Shown in pieces: positions 1 through 8,845 of a stretch of 64,000 bases of DNA. The notes below the pieces were generated by a model. That model ran no database searches, was not told the DNA's origin, and saw nothing but the letters and a program-made list of their open reading frames with translations. The position numbers and the translations under genes were made by a program. Every line of letters starts with the position of its first letter. Within the stretch, counting starts at the first letter, position 1. The DNA comes from JANQPX01 sp050633905. Its GTDB lineage: Bacteria; Pseudomonadota; Alphaproteobacteria; Geminicoccales; Geminicoccaceae. The stretch spans positions 76,225-140,224 of the forward strand of contig JBOEHJ010000023.1 in NCBI GenBank assembly GCA_050633905.1. The letters are read 5' to 3'.

Positions 1-93
1 GCCGACAAGCATGGCAATACATGGTGGATCGCGAGCCATATCGAGGATGTCTCGAGAGAGGAGATGGCAAAGCGCATCGCCGCTGCCGGCTGA
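1..93 (+). CDS. VOC/PhnB-like protein, C-terminal fragment
   Basis: The reading frame is open from the window edge to TGA at 91-93 and encodes the last 30 residues of a protein. The stretch around HGNTWWIASHIEDVS followed by EEM is typical of the C-terminus of PhnB/YdhR-like glyoxalase-superfamily (VOC) proteins. The 5' part lies outside the window, so substrate and full length are unknown. The next gene is also VOC-type and begins 9 bases downstream, which suggests a shared transcript. Confidence 0.6.
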   Translation, partial: ADKHGNTWWIASHIEDVSREEMAKRIAAAG

Positions 94-102
94 ACGGCTA
101 CC

Positions 103-903
103 ATGTTCAGCCATATAACTCTTGGCACCAATGATCTGGCTCGTGCCGAAGTGTTCTACGCGGCGGTGGGACCAACACTTGGCATGCCACTTCAGGGCGT
201 CGATCATGACGAGGGCGATCTCAGGATCGTCAGACGTGATCGGCGTTCTCCCCCTTTGATCGTCTGCCGCCCCTTCGACGATCAGCCGGCAAGCTCAGGC
301 AATGGCTTTCACATCGCCTTCATGGCCGAGAGCCCGGAGATGGTTGACAAGTTTCACGCAACGGCCCTCACCCATGGTGGCTCTGATGAGGGGCAACCCG
401 GTTTGCGATCGATCTACGCGCCGGATTACTATGCCGCCTATATCCGCGATCCCGATGGCAATAAGCTGCAGGCTGTACACTATATCGACGGTCGAAAAAG
501 TGGAACAAACGGGGATGTAATCTCGCATATCACCGTTGGTCATGCCGGTTTTGAGCAGGCTTATCGCTTCTATGAAAACCTGTTGGCGCCGCTCGGCATT
601 GTCGACATCCCCGAGGAGGCCTATCCCAGCCTCGCCGGCTTTGGCATTCCCGGCTACAGGACGCCGATCGTCTACCTGCAACAACCTTACGACGCGCGCG
701 CGCCAAGTCATGGCAATGGCACTCATGTTGCCTTTACAGCACCTGACCGTGAAGCGGTCGATCTCTTCTACGAAGCAGCATTGAGCCAGGGCGGCCGACC
801 CGACGGCGCGCCTGGTCTGCGGCCGCATTACGCTGCTGACTATTACGCCGCCTATGTGCGTGATCATGTCGGGAACAAACTGCAGGCTGTTTGCCGCGGG
901 TGA
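103..903 (+). CDS. Tandem two-domain VOC (glyoxalase-fold) protein
   Basis: The 266-residue protein is an internal duplication of the VOC fold. Domain 1 (about 1-127) opens with FSHITLGTNDL and ends with DYYAAYIRDPDGNKLQAV; domain 2 (about 138-266) opens with ISHITVGHAG and ends with a matching DYYAAYVRDHVGNKLQAV block. VOC proteins act as lyases, dioxygenases or resistance proteins using paired beta-alpha-beta-beta-beta units, commonly with a metal. The substrate cannot be told from sequence. The stop codon TGA (901-903) shares its last base with the ATG of the beta-lactamase-like gene, so the two are probably translationally coupled. Confidence 0.8.
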   Translation: MFSHITLGTNDLARAEVFYAAVGPTLGMPLQGVDHDEGDLRIVRRDRRSPPLIVCRPFDDQPASSGNGFHIAFMAESPEMVDKFHATALTHGGSDEGQPGLRSIYAPDYYAAYIRDPDGNKLQAVHYIDGRKSGTNGDVISHITVGHAGFEQAYRFYENLLAPLGIVDIPEEAYPSLAGFGIPGYRTPIVYLQQPYDARAPSHGNGTHVAFTAPDREAVDLFYEAALSQGGRPDGAPGLRPHYAADYYAAYVRDHVGNKLQAVCRG

Positions 904-1784
904 TGCCGACCTTGCAACCGAGAGGCTTGGACCTGACACGGAGGCAACTCCTCACATCAATGTTCGGCGTCGGGCTTTTGCTTCGTCACAATCACCTGCT
1001 GGCCGACAATGTCGTCACGGAGCTGAAGCCAAGAGCTATCCCTGGCGACGTTGCCGACCTAGAGATCACGTTCTCCGCCATCGATTTGGCAAGCGATCGG
1101 CATACAGCATTCGACCTTGTGCATATCAACGACCGTCATTCACCCTGGTCCACATTCAAAATCCCCAACCTGATCATCGCATTGGAGACAGGCGTGGCAA
1201 TCGGTTTGGATCATCGACGCCGCTGGGATCCCCGCCGTTACCCCCAGCGGCCTCATTGGCCCAAGGACTGGAGCCAGGATCAATCGCTCAAAACGGCGTT
1301 TAAACGCTCGGTGCCATGGTATTTTCAGGAGATTGCTCGCGATGTCGGCACCGACCGATACCGGCGGTATTTGACAAGTTTCGACTACGGGAATTCCGAT
1401 GTACAGGATAACAAAGACGACTTTTGGCTTGGTGGTTCGCTCCGGATTTCAGTGTTCGAACACATGACGTTCATCAAAAGGCTGATAGGTGGCGCATTCG
1501 CTATCAAGCCTGATAAATGGAATGCTCTGCGTAAGGTCTGTCTTATTGGGTCGGCCTCCGAACACAGGCTTTACGGCAAGACTGGAGCTGGCCCTCTACG
1601 GCCACATGAAATTGCTGCTCCATTCGAGGGCTGGCTAGTGGGTTGGATCGAACGAAGCAAAACGCCGAGTGCGGCGTTCGCTTTGCATGTTATCGGCCCA
1701 GACTATCGCTCAATCCGAGCAGCGAGGCTTATGATCGCTGTTCGTTTACTCAAAGCATCCAACTTGCTTCCTGCAGCCTATTAG
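903..1784 (+). CDS. Class D (OXA-like) beta-lactamase family protein
   Basis: Class D serine beta-lactamase motifs are present in the right order in this 293-residue protein: STFK at 83-86 (nucleophile Ser83, carbamylatable Lys86), SVP at 136-138 (SxV box), YGN at 162-164, Trp175, and KTG at 226-228. The N-terminus has a twin-arginine-like motif (TRRQLL, residues 12-17) before a hydrophobic stretch, suggesting Tat export to the periplasm. In-frame TTG (891) and GTG (900) lie upstream, but ATG at 903 overlaps the previous stop as TGATG and is preferred. Family knowledge predicts hydrolysis of penicillins or oxacillin-type substrates. Actual resistance is not shown by sequence, and such chromosomal homologues may have weak activity or act in penicillin sensing. 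No lysR- or blaR-type regulator is adjacent. Confidence 0.85.
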   Translation: MPTLQPRGLDLTRRQLLTSMFGVGLLLRHNHLLADNVVTELKPRAIPGDVADLEITFSAIDLASDRHTAFDLVHINDRHSPWSTFKIPNLIIALETGVAIGLDHRRRWDPRRYPQRPHWPKDWSQDQSLKTAFKRSVPWYFQEIARDVGTDRYRRYLTSFDYGNSDVQDNKDDFWLGGSLRISVFEHMTFIKRLIGGAFAIKPDKWNALRKVCLIGSASEHRLYGKTGAGPLRPHEIAAPFEGWLVGWIERSKTPSAAFALHVIGPDYRSIRAARLMIAVRLLKASNLLPAAY

Positions 1785-1861
1785 GTCCTTACCTCAATCG
1801 ATAAAGATGGCGCCGATGGGCAAGAGCGTTATGCTCTGGGCTGATCAAAAATGGAACCTCG

Positions 1862-2758
1862 ATGAAACCAGGAAAGGCTTTCACCCCCGCCCCTGAGCGG
1901 ATCGGGTTTGGCATTGCCTGCGCTCTTACCGGTATTTTCGGCATGTCGGTCATGGATGCCTGCGCCAAACTCCTCGGCGAGGGCTATGCCGTCAGCCAGA
2001 TCATCCTGTTGCGCAACTTTTTCGGTGTCCTGGCCGTGCTGGTGTTTGTCGCAGCCAGCGGCCGCGGTTTGGCGCCCTTGCAACCCCATCGCCCAGGCCT
2101 TCTAGTCCTGCGTACCCTGTTCAGCCTTGGCGCCGGATTTCTTTTCTTCACCGGCCTGCGTTATCTGCCTCTGGCCGATGCCTTTGCCATCGCCTTTACA
2201 GCCCCTCTCTTCATCACCGCCCTGTCGGTGCCACTCTTGGGTGAGCAGGTCGGGCCGCGTCGCTGGGCCGCCGTGATCGTTGGCTTCATTGGTGTACTGG
2301 TGGTCATGCGACCCGGCACGTCGAGCTTTCGCCTGGAAGCCTTGTTGCCGCTTGGCGCCGCCTTTTTCTACGCACTTACCATGCTGGTCAGTCGAAAATT
2401 GACCCGTGACGTGACCACCTCGGCCATTATGTTCTGGTCGAGCCTTGGTGCTGCGTTGACCGCCTTAACATTGATGCCGAGCCAATGGCGAGCACCCGAT
2501 GCCGCCGATCTTGGATTGTTCGTGTTCATGGGCATCGTCGGCACGCTCGCCATGTCGCTGATCACCCAGGGCTATCGTTTCGCACCTGCGGCGGTCATTG
2601 CGCCGTTCGACTACTCGGCCCTCTTTTGGGCCGTGCTTCTCGGATGGCTGATCTGGCAGGATATCCCCGGCCCCAATGTCTGGGCCGGCTCAGCCATCCT
2701 GATCGCCAGCGGTCTCTATATCCTGCATCGTGAAACCAGACGCCAGGATCAGGCATGA
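1862..2758 (+). CDS. EamA/DMT superfamily transporter
   Basis: This 298-residue protein has about ten hydrophobic helices in two EamA repeats, as in the drug/metabolite transporter superfamily. Diagnostic blocks include RNFFGVLAVLVFVAA in repeat 1, PLLGEQVGPRRWAAVIVGF at the end of repeat 1, and FDYSALFWAVLLGWLIWQD in repeat 2. Such inner-membrane proteins usually export amino acids, nucleotides or small metabolites; the substrate is not predictable. ATG at 1862 is used; no strong Shine-Dalgarno is seen. The gene is 77 bases downstream of the beta-lactamase-like gene and may form its own unit. Confidence 0.85.
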   Translation: MKPGKAFTPAPERIGFGIACALTGIFGMSVMDACAKLLGEGYAVSQIILLRNFFGVLAVLVFVAASGRGLAPLQPHRPGLLVLRTLFSLGAGFLFFTGLRYLPLADAFAIAFTAPLFITALSVPLLGEQVGPRRWAAVIVGFIGVLVVMRPGTSSFRLEALLPLGAAFFYALTMLVSRKLTRDVTTSAIMFWSSLGAALTALTLMPSQWRAPDAADLGLFVFMGIVGTLAMSLITQGYRFAPAAVIAPFDYSALFWAVLLGWLIWQDIPGPNVWAGSAILIASGLYILHRETRRQDQA

Positions 2759-2796
2759 TGAAACCCTCAGTGAGAAACTGTCGGCCTCGCACAAGG

Positions 2797-3066
2797 TCAC
2801 TTCGTTCCTGCCCGCCGCCGTCTCGCCCGGTCATGCAGAGCGTGTGCAGCGTTCACCCGAACCGGCAAATCGATGGCCCAAAGAAGTTCTTCTCGGGTCA
2901 CTCCAATATCGTCGAGCATGTGATCATCCAGCGCCTGCATCCGATGAAGCCGCCAGCGACGGCGAATACAATGGGCCGTCTCGAAGAAAGCGATGACCAT
3001 GCTCGACACCCACCAAGGGCTACGTCGATGGCCGGTGATAGAAGGGATTTGTGACGTTGTGAACAT
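2797..3066 (-). CDS. DUF1127 (YjiS-like) protein
   Basis: The central part carries the DUF1127 signature LDDHMLDDIGVTREEL (about residues 49-64 of 89). DUF1127 proteins are small, basic and common in alphaproteobacteria; some influence phosphate or carbon metabolism through RNA-related mechanisms, but most are uncharacterised. A longer in-frame start exists at 3171, but a near-perfect AGGAGG lies 5-6 bases before ATG at 3066, which fixes the start and leaves an AT-rich region of about 157 bp to the divergent LysR gene. The basic RRRR stretch near the C-terminus is unusual for the family. The same DUF1127/LysR arrangement recurs at 17.5-18.7 kb. Confidence 0.75.
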   Translation of the reverse strand: MFTTSQIPSITGHRRSPWWVSSMVIAFFETAHCIRRRWRLHRMQALDDHMLDDIGVTREELLWAIDLPVRVNAAHALHDRARRRRAGTK

Positions 3067-3196
3067 CGTGATCCTCCTGCCCGCCGACATCGCTGTCGGC
3101 AGCATCCTTGGGATTGATAGAGTGAAAGATCGCGATCTCTTGATCGACCATGACGGCGAATGATTGATCAAGCAAACGAATTCATTTTATGTTATC

Positions 3197-3213
3197 GTTC
3201 AATAAAACTGAAC
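3197..3213. promoter_or_regulatory. Candidate LysR operator palindrome
   Basis: GTTCA-ATAAAAC-TGAAC is a perfect 5-bp inverted repeat containing a T-N11-A core, the usual LysR-type half-site geometry. It ends 10 bp before the LysR start codon in an otherwise AT-rich divergent intergenic region, which fits autorepression. Binding is inferred only. Confidence 0.45.
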
Positions 3214-3223
3214 AGAGAAAACC

Positions 3224-4117
3224 ATGGATAATCCATCCAACATCTCCCTGCCGATGCTCGACAACGACTTGTTGCGCACCTTCGTTGCTATCGCCGAGAC
3301 TGGTAGTTTTCGGGCCGCCGCCAAGCGGGTTTATCGAACGCCGTCAGCTGTCAGCATGCAAATCAAGAAACTTGAGGAGACGTTGCGGCGCCCCCTATTT
3401 CTGCGTGATGGTCGGCAGGTAACCATCACGGCGGATGGTGAAATTCTGCTCGGCTATAGCCGACGCATGCTCAAATTGAATGACGAGGCTTTGGCTCGCT
3501 TCGTTGCCCCCGCCATCGAAGGCTGCGTTCGTCTGGGAGCACCCGACGACTTCGGCACGCGCTTTCTCCCCAATATTCTCAGCCGTTTCGCCGCCGTTCA
3601 TGGTGCCGTCGATGTCGAGGTGTTGCTGGAACCGAGTGTGCAATTACTGCAACGTCTTGAAGACGGCAGCCTCGATCTTACCCTCATCACCACCAACCAT
3701 GGGGACAAGGGTGACCGAAGCGGCGAGGTCATCTTCACCGAACCGCTGGTCTGGGTCGGCTTGAAAGGCGGGATTGCCTGGGAACGGGAACCCTTGCCGC
3801 TGGCCTTGGCAACTCATGGCTGTTCTTGGCGGCAATCCGCACTCGACGTGCTGGATCGGGCAGGCAAATCCTACAGGATCGCCTATGGCAGCTCCCATTG
3901 CGCTGGTCAGCAAGCCGCCTTGCTCGCCGATCTCGCCATCGCCCCCTTCCCTGCCAGCCTGGTCGCTCCCCCCTATCGCCGCCTTGGTCAAAACGAAGAC
4001 CTGCCAAAGCTGGAAAATTACGATATCCGGCTATTGAAACGTCCCGATCTCGGCCCGGCTGGCGAAGCCTTAGCTACCGAGGTCAAAGCAAGTTTTCTGG
4101 CGCTTTCCGATGAGTAG
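3224..4117 (+). CDS. LysR-family transcriptional regulator
   Basis: An N-terminal winged helix-turn-helix is evident in this 297-residue protein (LLRTFVAIAETGSFRAAAKR to IKKLEETLRRPLFLRDGR, about residues 14-66), followed by a periplasmic-binding-protein-like effector domain. It is transcribed divergently from the DUF1127 gene, the classical LysR arrangement, and is paralogous to the LysR protein at 17845-18711: both share an EPLVW block, an AWxRxPLPxAL block and a closing LPxL stretch. The effector is unknown. The DUF1127 gene is its most likely target. ATG at 3224 is the first start after the AT-rich promoter region. Confidence 0.9.
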   Translation: MDNPSNISLPMLDNDLLRTFVAIAETGSFRAAAKRVYRTPSAVSMQIKKLEETLRRPLFLRDGRQVTITADGEILLGYSRRMLKLNDEALARFVAPAIEGCVRLGAPDDFGTRFLPNILSRFAAVHGAVDVEVLLEPSVQLLQRLEDGSLDLTLITTNHGDKGDRSGEVIFTEPLVWVGLKGGIAWEREPLPLALATHGCSWRQSALDVLDRAGKSYRIAYGSSHCAGQQAALLADLAIAPFPASLVAPPYRRLGQNEDLPKLENYDIRLLKRPDLGPAGEALATEVKASFLALSDE

Positions 4118-4331
4118 TGGACTATCCATTTCATTGGCATTTCTTCCTATTCACGATAGAATAGTGATCTGTCGTGCCTAGCGAGACATCATTTTGAGCT
4201 CTTCCTGCGATAACTTCGAAAAACCAAATGAACCCGCACGTCGCGGAAGAGCTAAGCGTTTGGCCAATCGCGCTGGTGTCACTTCATAACAAGCTTCAAC
4301 CTTCTTCGGATTTTCCCCAACCTCCTGCCCC

Positions 4332-5507
4332 ATGAAACACCGTATTTCCAATACCGATGCAAGACGGATCTGGCTCGATGCCCAGGGCCTTTCCAAGACT
4401 CCGACAGGTCCCCTCGATCTGCTGGATATCATCAAACGCCTGGGCTTCGTTCAACTCGATACGATCCGCGTGGTTGCACGCGCCCATGATCATATTCTCT
4501 GGAGCCGTAACCAACATTACCGCGAGCCGATGTTGAACCGGTTGCTGGCAAAAGAACGCAGCATCTTCGAACATTTCACCCATGATGCCTCGGTCCTGCC
4601 GACAGAATTTTACCCGCTTTGGCAGCGCCAATTCAAACGTCTGGAAGCCAAGGTGCGAAAGCGCCATTCCAGGTTGGATCGAAGCAGTTGCCTCCAGATC
4701 AAGGAGCGCATCGCCCAAGAAGGTCCCCTTTCGACCCAAGCCTTTGAGAGCCAAGAACCGAGGAAGAAGGAGGTGTGGTCGCGTCCTCCCCACAAAGTCG
4801 CTCTAGACTATCTCTGGTATGCAGGCGAACTCTCAACCTCGCATCGGAAGAACTTCATCAAATTCTACGATCTTAGCGAGCGTGTGATCCCCGCCAATTT
4901 GCGCGCCGATGAACGATCAGAAGAAGACCAGATCGACTGGCTTTGCCGCGCCGCCTTGACCCGCCTCGGCTTTGGCAGCGAAGGCGACATTCAACGTTTT
5001 TGGGATGCCGTCAGCCTGCCCGAAGTCAAGAGCTGGGTTAGAAAAAACCACGCCGAGCTCGTCGATGTCGAGGTGGAAACAGCAAGCGGCGAACGGATAG
5101 AAGCCTTGGCGCTTGCGGATATCGAAGCACGTCTGGCAACAGCTCCCGCCTCCACATCGCGTCTTCGAATCTTGAACCCTTTCGATCCGGTGATCCGCGA
5201 TCGCAACCGCCTTTTTCGCCTCTTTGGCCTCGATTACAGGGTCGAGATGTTCGTTCCCGCAGCTCAGCGAAAATGGGGGTATTACGTCTTTCCACTGCTT
5301 GAAGGCGATCGTTTCGTTGGGCGTCTCGAAGCGCGCGCTGATCGCAAGGCAGGCCTACTCACCGTCGATAATATTTGGCCCGAACAAGGCGTTCGCTGGG
5401 GTGCTCTACGCCAGCAAAAGCTGGAAGCGGAACTGGAGCGCTTGGCCCGATTTGTCGGTATCTACGAAATCCTGCCGGCGAGGAAGGCGGAGCCGCTTGC
5501 GTCATGA
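4332..5507 (+). CDS. AlkX/YcaQ-family winged-helix DNA glycosylase
   Basis: The 391-residue protein matches the HTH_42 (DUF1006) family of winged-helix DNA glycosylases. FVQLDTIRVVARAHDH at about residues 35-50 contains QLD, the Q-phi-D catalytic arrangement of the YcaQ/AlkX branch (AlkZ uses Q-phi-Q). Later blocks LRILNPFDPVIRDRNRLFRLFG and FVPAAQRKWGYYVFPLLEGDR are also characteristic. E. coli YcaQ unhooks interstrand crosslinks and removes N7-alkyl lesions; the same role is inferred here, in the cytoplasm. ATG at 4332 gives a family-typical length, although no good Shine-Dalgarno precedes it. It appears monocistronic. Confidence 0.88.
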   Translation: MKHRISNTDARRIWLDAQGLSKTPTGPLDLLDIIKRLGFVQLDTIRVVARAHDHILWSRNQHYREPMLNRLLAKERSIFEHFTHDASVLPTEFYPLWQRQFKRLEAKVRKRHSRLDRSSCLQIKERIAQEGPLSTQAFESQEPRKKEVWSRPPHKVALDYLWYAGELSTSHRKNFIKFYDLSERVIPANLRADERSEEDQIDWLCRAALTRLGFGSEGDIQRFWDAVSLPEVKSWVRKNHAELVDVEVETASGERIEALALADIEARLATAPASTSRLRILNPFDPVIRDRNRLFRLFGLDYRVEMFVPAAQRKWGYYVFPLLEGDRFVGRLEARADRKAGLLTVDNIWPEQGVRWGALRQQKLEAELERLARFVGIYEILPARKAEPLAS

Positions 5508-5622
5508 ACTGATCCGCCAGATCATCGGTCTGATGAGGTATCAAGAGTTGTTGTGACAACCCATCCAATCGTCCCGCCGGGCATGGATTTCATCCGATCA
5601 TGGTTTATTGTACGCTTTCATC

Positions 5623-7050
5623 ATGACCTACGAAAAACACTATTTCGATGAAATGTTCGGGAGCGTTGGACAACGGCGCGAACCCTATGCCGATTATCAT
5701 GATTGGATCCTGAATGAGGATCTTGCGCTCTTAAGAAAACAGGCTGCCGAGGCCGAGGTCTTCTTCAGGCGGACCGGGATAACCTTCAACGTCTATGGGC
5801 AAGAAGAAGCCGCCGAACGCCTTATCCCTTTCGACATCATTCCGCGCATCATCTCATCACGGGAATGGTCGCGTCTTACCCGAGGAATTGAGCAGCGGGT
5901 TCGCGCCATCAATGCCTTTCTTCACGATATCTATCACCGACAAGAGATTCTGCGCGCAGGACGGGTGCCGGAAGAATTGATCGCGTATAACGATGCGTTC
6001 CTGCCTGAGATGATTGGTGTGTCGCCGCCTGGCAATATCTACACCCATATCGTCGGCGTGGACATTGTCAGAACCGGCGACAACGCGTTCTTCGTGCTGG
6101 AGGATAACGCGCGCACGCCATCCGGCGTTTCTTATATGCTGGAAAATCGGGAAACCATGCTGAAGATGTTCCCCGAGCTTTTCACCAAGATACGCGTCAA
6201 GAATATCAGCAGCTATCCGAAAGATCTGCGCACCTCTCTTGCAACCTCAGCACCGAGTGCTTGTAATGGTAAGCCTCATGTCGCCGTCCTGACGCCGGGT
6301 ATTCATAATTCCGCCTATTTTGAACATGCCTTCCTTGCGGATCAGATGGGCGCTGAGTTGGTCGAGGGCCGCGATCTTCGCGTGGTCGACGGACGGATCG
6401 CGGCGCGCACCACCCGTGGTTTCGTGCCGATCGATGTTCTCTACCGTCGGATCGATGACGATTATCTCGACCCGCTTACCTTCGATCCCAGCTCGCTGAT
6501 CGGCGTACCGGGGATCATGGATGTCTACCGAGCGGGCGGGATCACCCTTGCCAATGCGCCCGGCACCGGCATCGCGGATGACAAGGCGATCTACTCCTAT
6601 ATGCCGGACATTGTCGAATTCTATACCGGCGAAAAGGCGATCCTGCAGAACGTGCCGACATGGCGTTGCTCCGAGCCTGACGCTTTGGCTTATGTCTCGG
6701 ATCATCTGGATCAACTGGTGGTCAAGGAAGTTCACGGATCCGGTGGTTATGGGATGCTTGTCGGTCCAGCCGCAAGCAAGAAGGAACTGGCTCAGTTTCG
6801 AGCCAAGCTCAAGGCAAATCCCAAAAACTATATCGCCCAGCCGACCCTTGCTTTATCAACGGTGCCAGTGCTGACCAAAGCTGGTTTGGCGCCGCGCCAT
6901 GTGGATCTTCGCCCCTTCGTCCTGGTCTCTCCCAATCGCATCGACATCACACCGGGCGGCCTCACCCGCGTTGCCCTGAAGAAGGGTTCATTGGTGGTTA
7001 ATTCAAGCCAAGGCGGCGGCACCAAGGATACGTGGATTCTCGATGAGTGA
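5623..7050 (+). CDS. Circularly permuted ATP-grasp protein (DUF404/DUF407)
   Basis: This is the circularly permuted type 2 ATP-grasp family. Blocks seen include FDIIPRIISSREWSRLTRGI, GVDIVRTGDNAFFVLEDNAR with the following TPSGVSYMLENR, VVKEVHGSGGYGMLVGPAA, and DLRPFVLVSP near the C-terminus. These proteins are predicted to ligate amino acids or amines onto an acceptor (amidoligases). It is the first gene of a four-gene operon with an alpha-E protein, a transglutaminase and an Anbu peptidase, a combination described for predicted peptide-tagging systems. TTG at 5608 extends the frame by five residues, but ATG at 5623 (MTYEKHYFDEM) fits the family start; no clear Shine-Dalgarno is seen for either. 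The length is 475 residues. Confidence 0.88.
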   Translation: MTYEKHYFDEMFGSVGQRREPYADYHDWILNEDLALLRKQAAEAEVFFRRTGITFNVYGQEEAAERLIPFDIIPRIISSREWSRLTRGIEQRVRAINAFLHDIYHRQEILRAGRVPEELIAYNDAFLPEMIGVSPPGNIYTHIVGVDIVRTGDNAFFVLEDNARTPSGVSYMLENRETMLKMFPELFTKIRVKNISSYPKDLRTSLATSAPSACNGKPHVAVLTPGIHNSAYFEHAFLADQMGAELVEGRDLRVVDGRIAARTTRGFVPIDVLYRRIDDDYLDPLTFDPSSLIGVPGIMDVYRAGGITLANAPGTGIADDKAIYSYMPDIVEFYTGEKAILQNVPTWRCSEPDALAYVSDHLDQLVVKEVHGSGGYGMLVGPAASKKELAQFRAKLKANPKNYIAQPTLALSTVPVLTKAGLAPRHVDLRPFVLVSPNRIDITPGGLTRVALKKGSLVVNSSQGGGTKDTWILDE

Positions 7051-7078
7051 TTTGATGAACGCCTTGGGGACCAGATGA

Positions 7079-8020
7079 ATGCTGGGTAGAACCGCTGGCG
7101 GTATTTTTTGGATGTTTCGCTATCTCGAGCGCAGCGAAAACATCGCCCGCTTGGCAGAAGCCGGCTTCCATATAGCGCTGACCCGCTCGGCTGCTGCGGA
7201 GGCCGAGTGGTCGTCGATCGTGACCACCGCTGGCGTGCGTGATGTCTTTTTGGCAGAGCATGAAACTTTCGATGCGTCTGCCGTGATCAACTTTCTCCTG
7301 CGCGACCGCGGCAACGCATCTAGCGTTCTGGCTGTGATCGAGAGGGCCCGCACCAATGCGCGCGCAGTCAGAACCGCCCTCACTCAGGAAGTCTGGGAGG
7401 CGACGAACGAGTGTTGGCTAACCCTGAAGGATACCCTTGCTCGGACGGTGCGCGAGCGTGATTTACCATCGGTTCTAGCGCAAATCCGTCAGCAAAACGC
7501 CCTGGTGCGAGGTGCTGTGCAAGGCACCATGCTCAGGAATGATATCTACGACTTTGCCAGGCTCGGCACCTTCGTCGAGCGTGCTGACAACACGGCACGC
7601 ATTCTCGACGTCAAGTACTATGTTCTCCTGCCATCAGTTTCTTATGTCGGCTCGTCGCTGGACAATGTTCAATGGGAGACAATTCTTCGCTCAGTATCAG
7701 CCCATCGCGCCTATCACTGGCTGAATGAGGGGGATATCAATCCGAAAGGCATCGCTGAATTCCTCATTCTCGATCACCGCATGCCAAGATCGATGGTTTT
7801 TTGCTATACCAAGATCGTGGATAGCCTTGGCTATATCGCGAACGAATACCGCGCCCGCCATGATAGCCATGAGCAAGCCGAAAAGCTGCGCATGCGGCTG
7901 CAGGAACATAGTATCGATATGATCTTCGATCGTGGCCTACATCAATTTATCCAGGCGTTCATCCAGGCCAATCACCAGCTCGGTTGTCAGATCGAGCAAG
8001 ATTATCGATTTAACGAGTAG
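7079..8020 (+). CDS. Alpha-E domain protein (DUF403)
   Basis: The start MLGRTAGGIFWMFRYLERSE followed by NIARLAE is the hallmark of the alpha-E (DUF403) family, all-helical proteins that nearly always accompany permuted ATP-grasp genes. Further family blocks are YDFARLGTFVERADNTARIL and LILDHRMPRSMVFCY. The proposed role is an accessory or substrate-binding partner of the ATP-grasp ligase; the biochemistry is largely unproven. The gene begins 28 bases after the ligase stop and its stop lies 4 bases before the transglutaminase ATG. Length 313 residues, normal for the family. Confidence 0.9.
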   Translation: MLGRTAGGIFWMFRYLERSENIARLAEAGFHIALTRSAAAEAEWSSIVTTAGVRDVFLAEHETFDASAVINFLLRDRGNASSVLAVIERARTNARAVRTALTQEVWEATNECWLTLKDTLARTVRERDLPSVLAQIRQQNALVRGAVQGTMLRNDIYDFARLGTFVERADNTARILDVKYYVLLPSVSYVGSSLDNVQWETILRSVSAHRAYHWLNEGDINPKGIAEFLILDHRMPRSMVFCYTKIVDSLGYIANEYRARHDSHEQAEKLRMRLQEHSIDMIFDRGLHQFIQAFIQANHQLGCQIEQDYRFNE

Positions 8021-8024
8021 TCAG

Positions 8025-8819
8025 ATGCGACTTAGGATCGATCATCAAACCGAATACACTTACGACGGCCCTGTTCCCTATGCGCTTCAAGAACTTCGCC
8101 TGACGCCGAAATCGCGTGCGGGCCAAGAAGTGATCCGATGGAACATCGCGATCGAAGGCGGCAACATTGAGTTGGCGTTCGACGATCAGCACAACAACCA
8201 TGTCAATTTGGTCAGCATCGGCGCCGGCAACAACCAAATCACTATTCATTGCGAGGGCGAAGTCGACAACTATAACACCACCGGCGTGATCGGAATCCAT
8301 GGCGGCTTCGCGCCGCTCTGGTATTTTCATCGATCCACGCCTCTCACCAAGCCCGGGCCACTGATGCGGACATTGCTGAAGGGTCTTGGTGAGGACGACG
8401 ATGTGCCAAGGCTGCATGCGCTTTCCAAATCGATTTTGGACCAAGTCACTTATGAGCCCGGCAAGACCCATAGCGGCACCACTGCCGAAGAGGCTTTGGC
8501 ATCGGGACATGGTGTCTGCCAGGATCATGCTCAGATTTTCGTTGGCGCTGCGCGCTTGCTCGGATTTGCGGCGCGCTATGTCAGTGGTTATCTTTTCATG
8601 GAAGACCGGACCAAACAGGAAGCGAGCCATGCTTGGGCGGAAGCTCATGTTGAAGGGCTGGGATGGGTCGGGTTCGATGTCGCCAACGGGATTTCACCCG
8701 ATGAGCGTTATATCCGCGTGGCAACCGGTCTCGACTACAAGGAAGCAGCGCCGGTTTCCGGCATGCGTTTTGGCAATAGCGTTGAAGCAATGAACGTCAC
8801 GCTTCAAGTCCAGCAGTGA
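8025..8819 (+). CDS. Transglutaminase-like cysteine protease
   Basis: The 264-residue protein has an N-terminal beta-rich domain (RLRIDHQTEYTYDGPV) and a transglutaminase core with the Cys-His-Asp triad in order: GHGVCQDHAQIF (Cys), EASHAWAEAHV (His) and GWVGFDVANG (Asp). Bacterial members of this class act mostly as peptidases or amidases rather than crosslinkers. ATG at 8025, 4 bases after the alpha-E stop, is chosen over an upstream start at 7932 that would overlap the alpha-E gene by about 90 bases. In this operon it is predicted to remove or process the peptide or amide tag made by the ATP-grasp enzyme. Confidence 0.88.
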   Translation: MRLRIDHQTEYTYDGPVPYALQELRLTPKSRAGQEVIRWNIAIEGGNIELAFDDQHNNHVNLVSIGAGNNQITIHCEGEVDNYNTTGVIGIHGGFAPLWYFHRSTPLTKPGPLMRTLLKGLGEDDDVPRLHALSKSILDQVTYEPGKTHSGTTAEEALASGHGVCQDHAQIFVGAARLLGFAARYVSGYLFMEDRTKQEASHAWAEAHVEGLGWVGFDVANGISPDERYIRVATGLDYKEAAPVSGMRFGNSVEAMNVTLQVQQ

Positions 8820-8845
8820 TCTACGTCTAGGGAAGAGCGAGAGAT

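Noticed and set aside
295..939. Long minus-strand reading frame (214 codons) opposite the VOC gene
   Set aside because: It mirrors a strongly conserved VOC gene, has no motif and no ribosome binding site.
4178..4333. 51-codon minus-strand frame whose ATG overlaps the glycosylase ATG
   Set aside because: Composition is plausible (Lys/Arg-rich) but there is no ribosome binding site or recognised family; kept only as a curiosity.
8010..8648. 212-codon minus-strand frame opposite the transglutaminase
   Set aside because: Antisense shadow of a gene with a complete catalytic triad; no start signal or family similarity.
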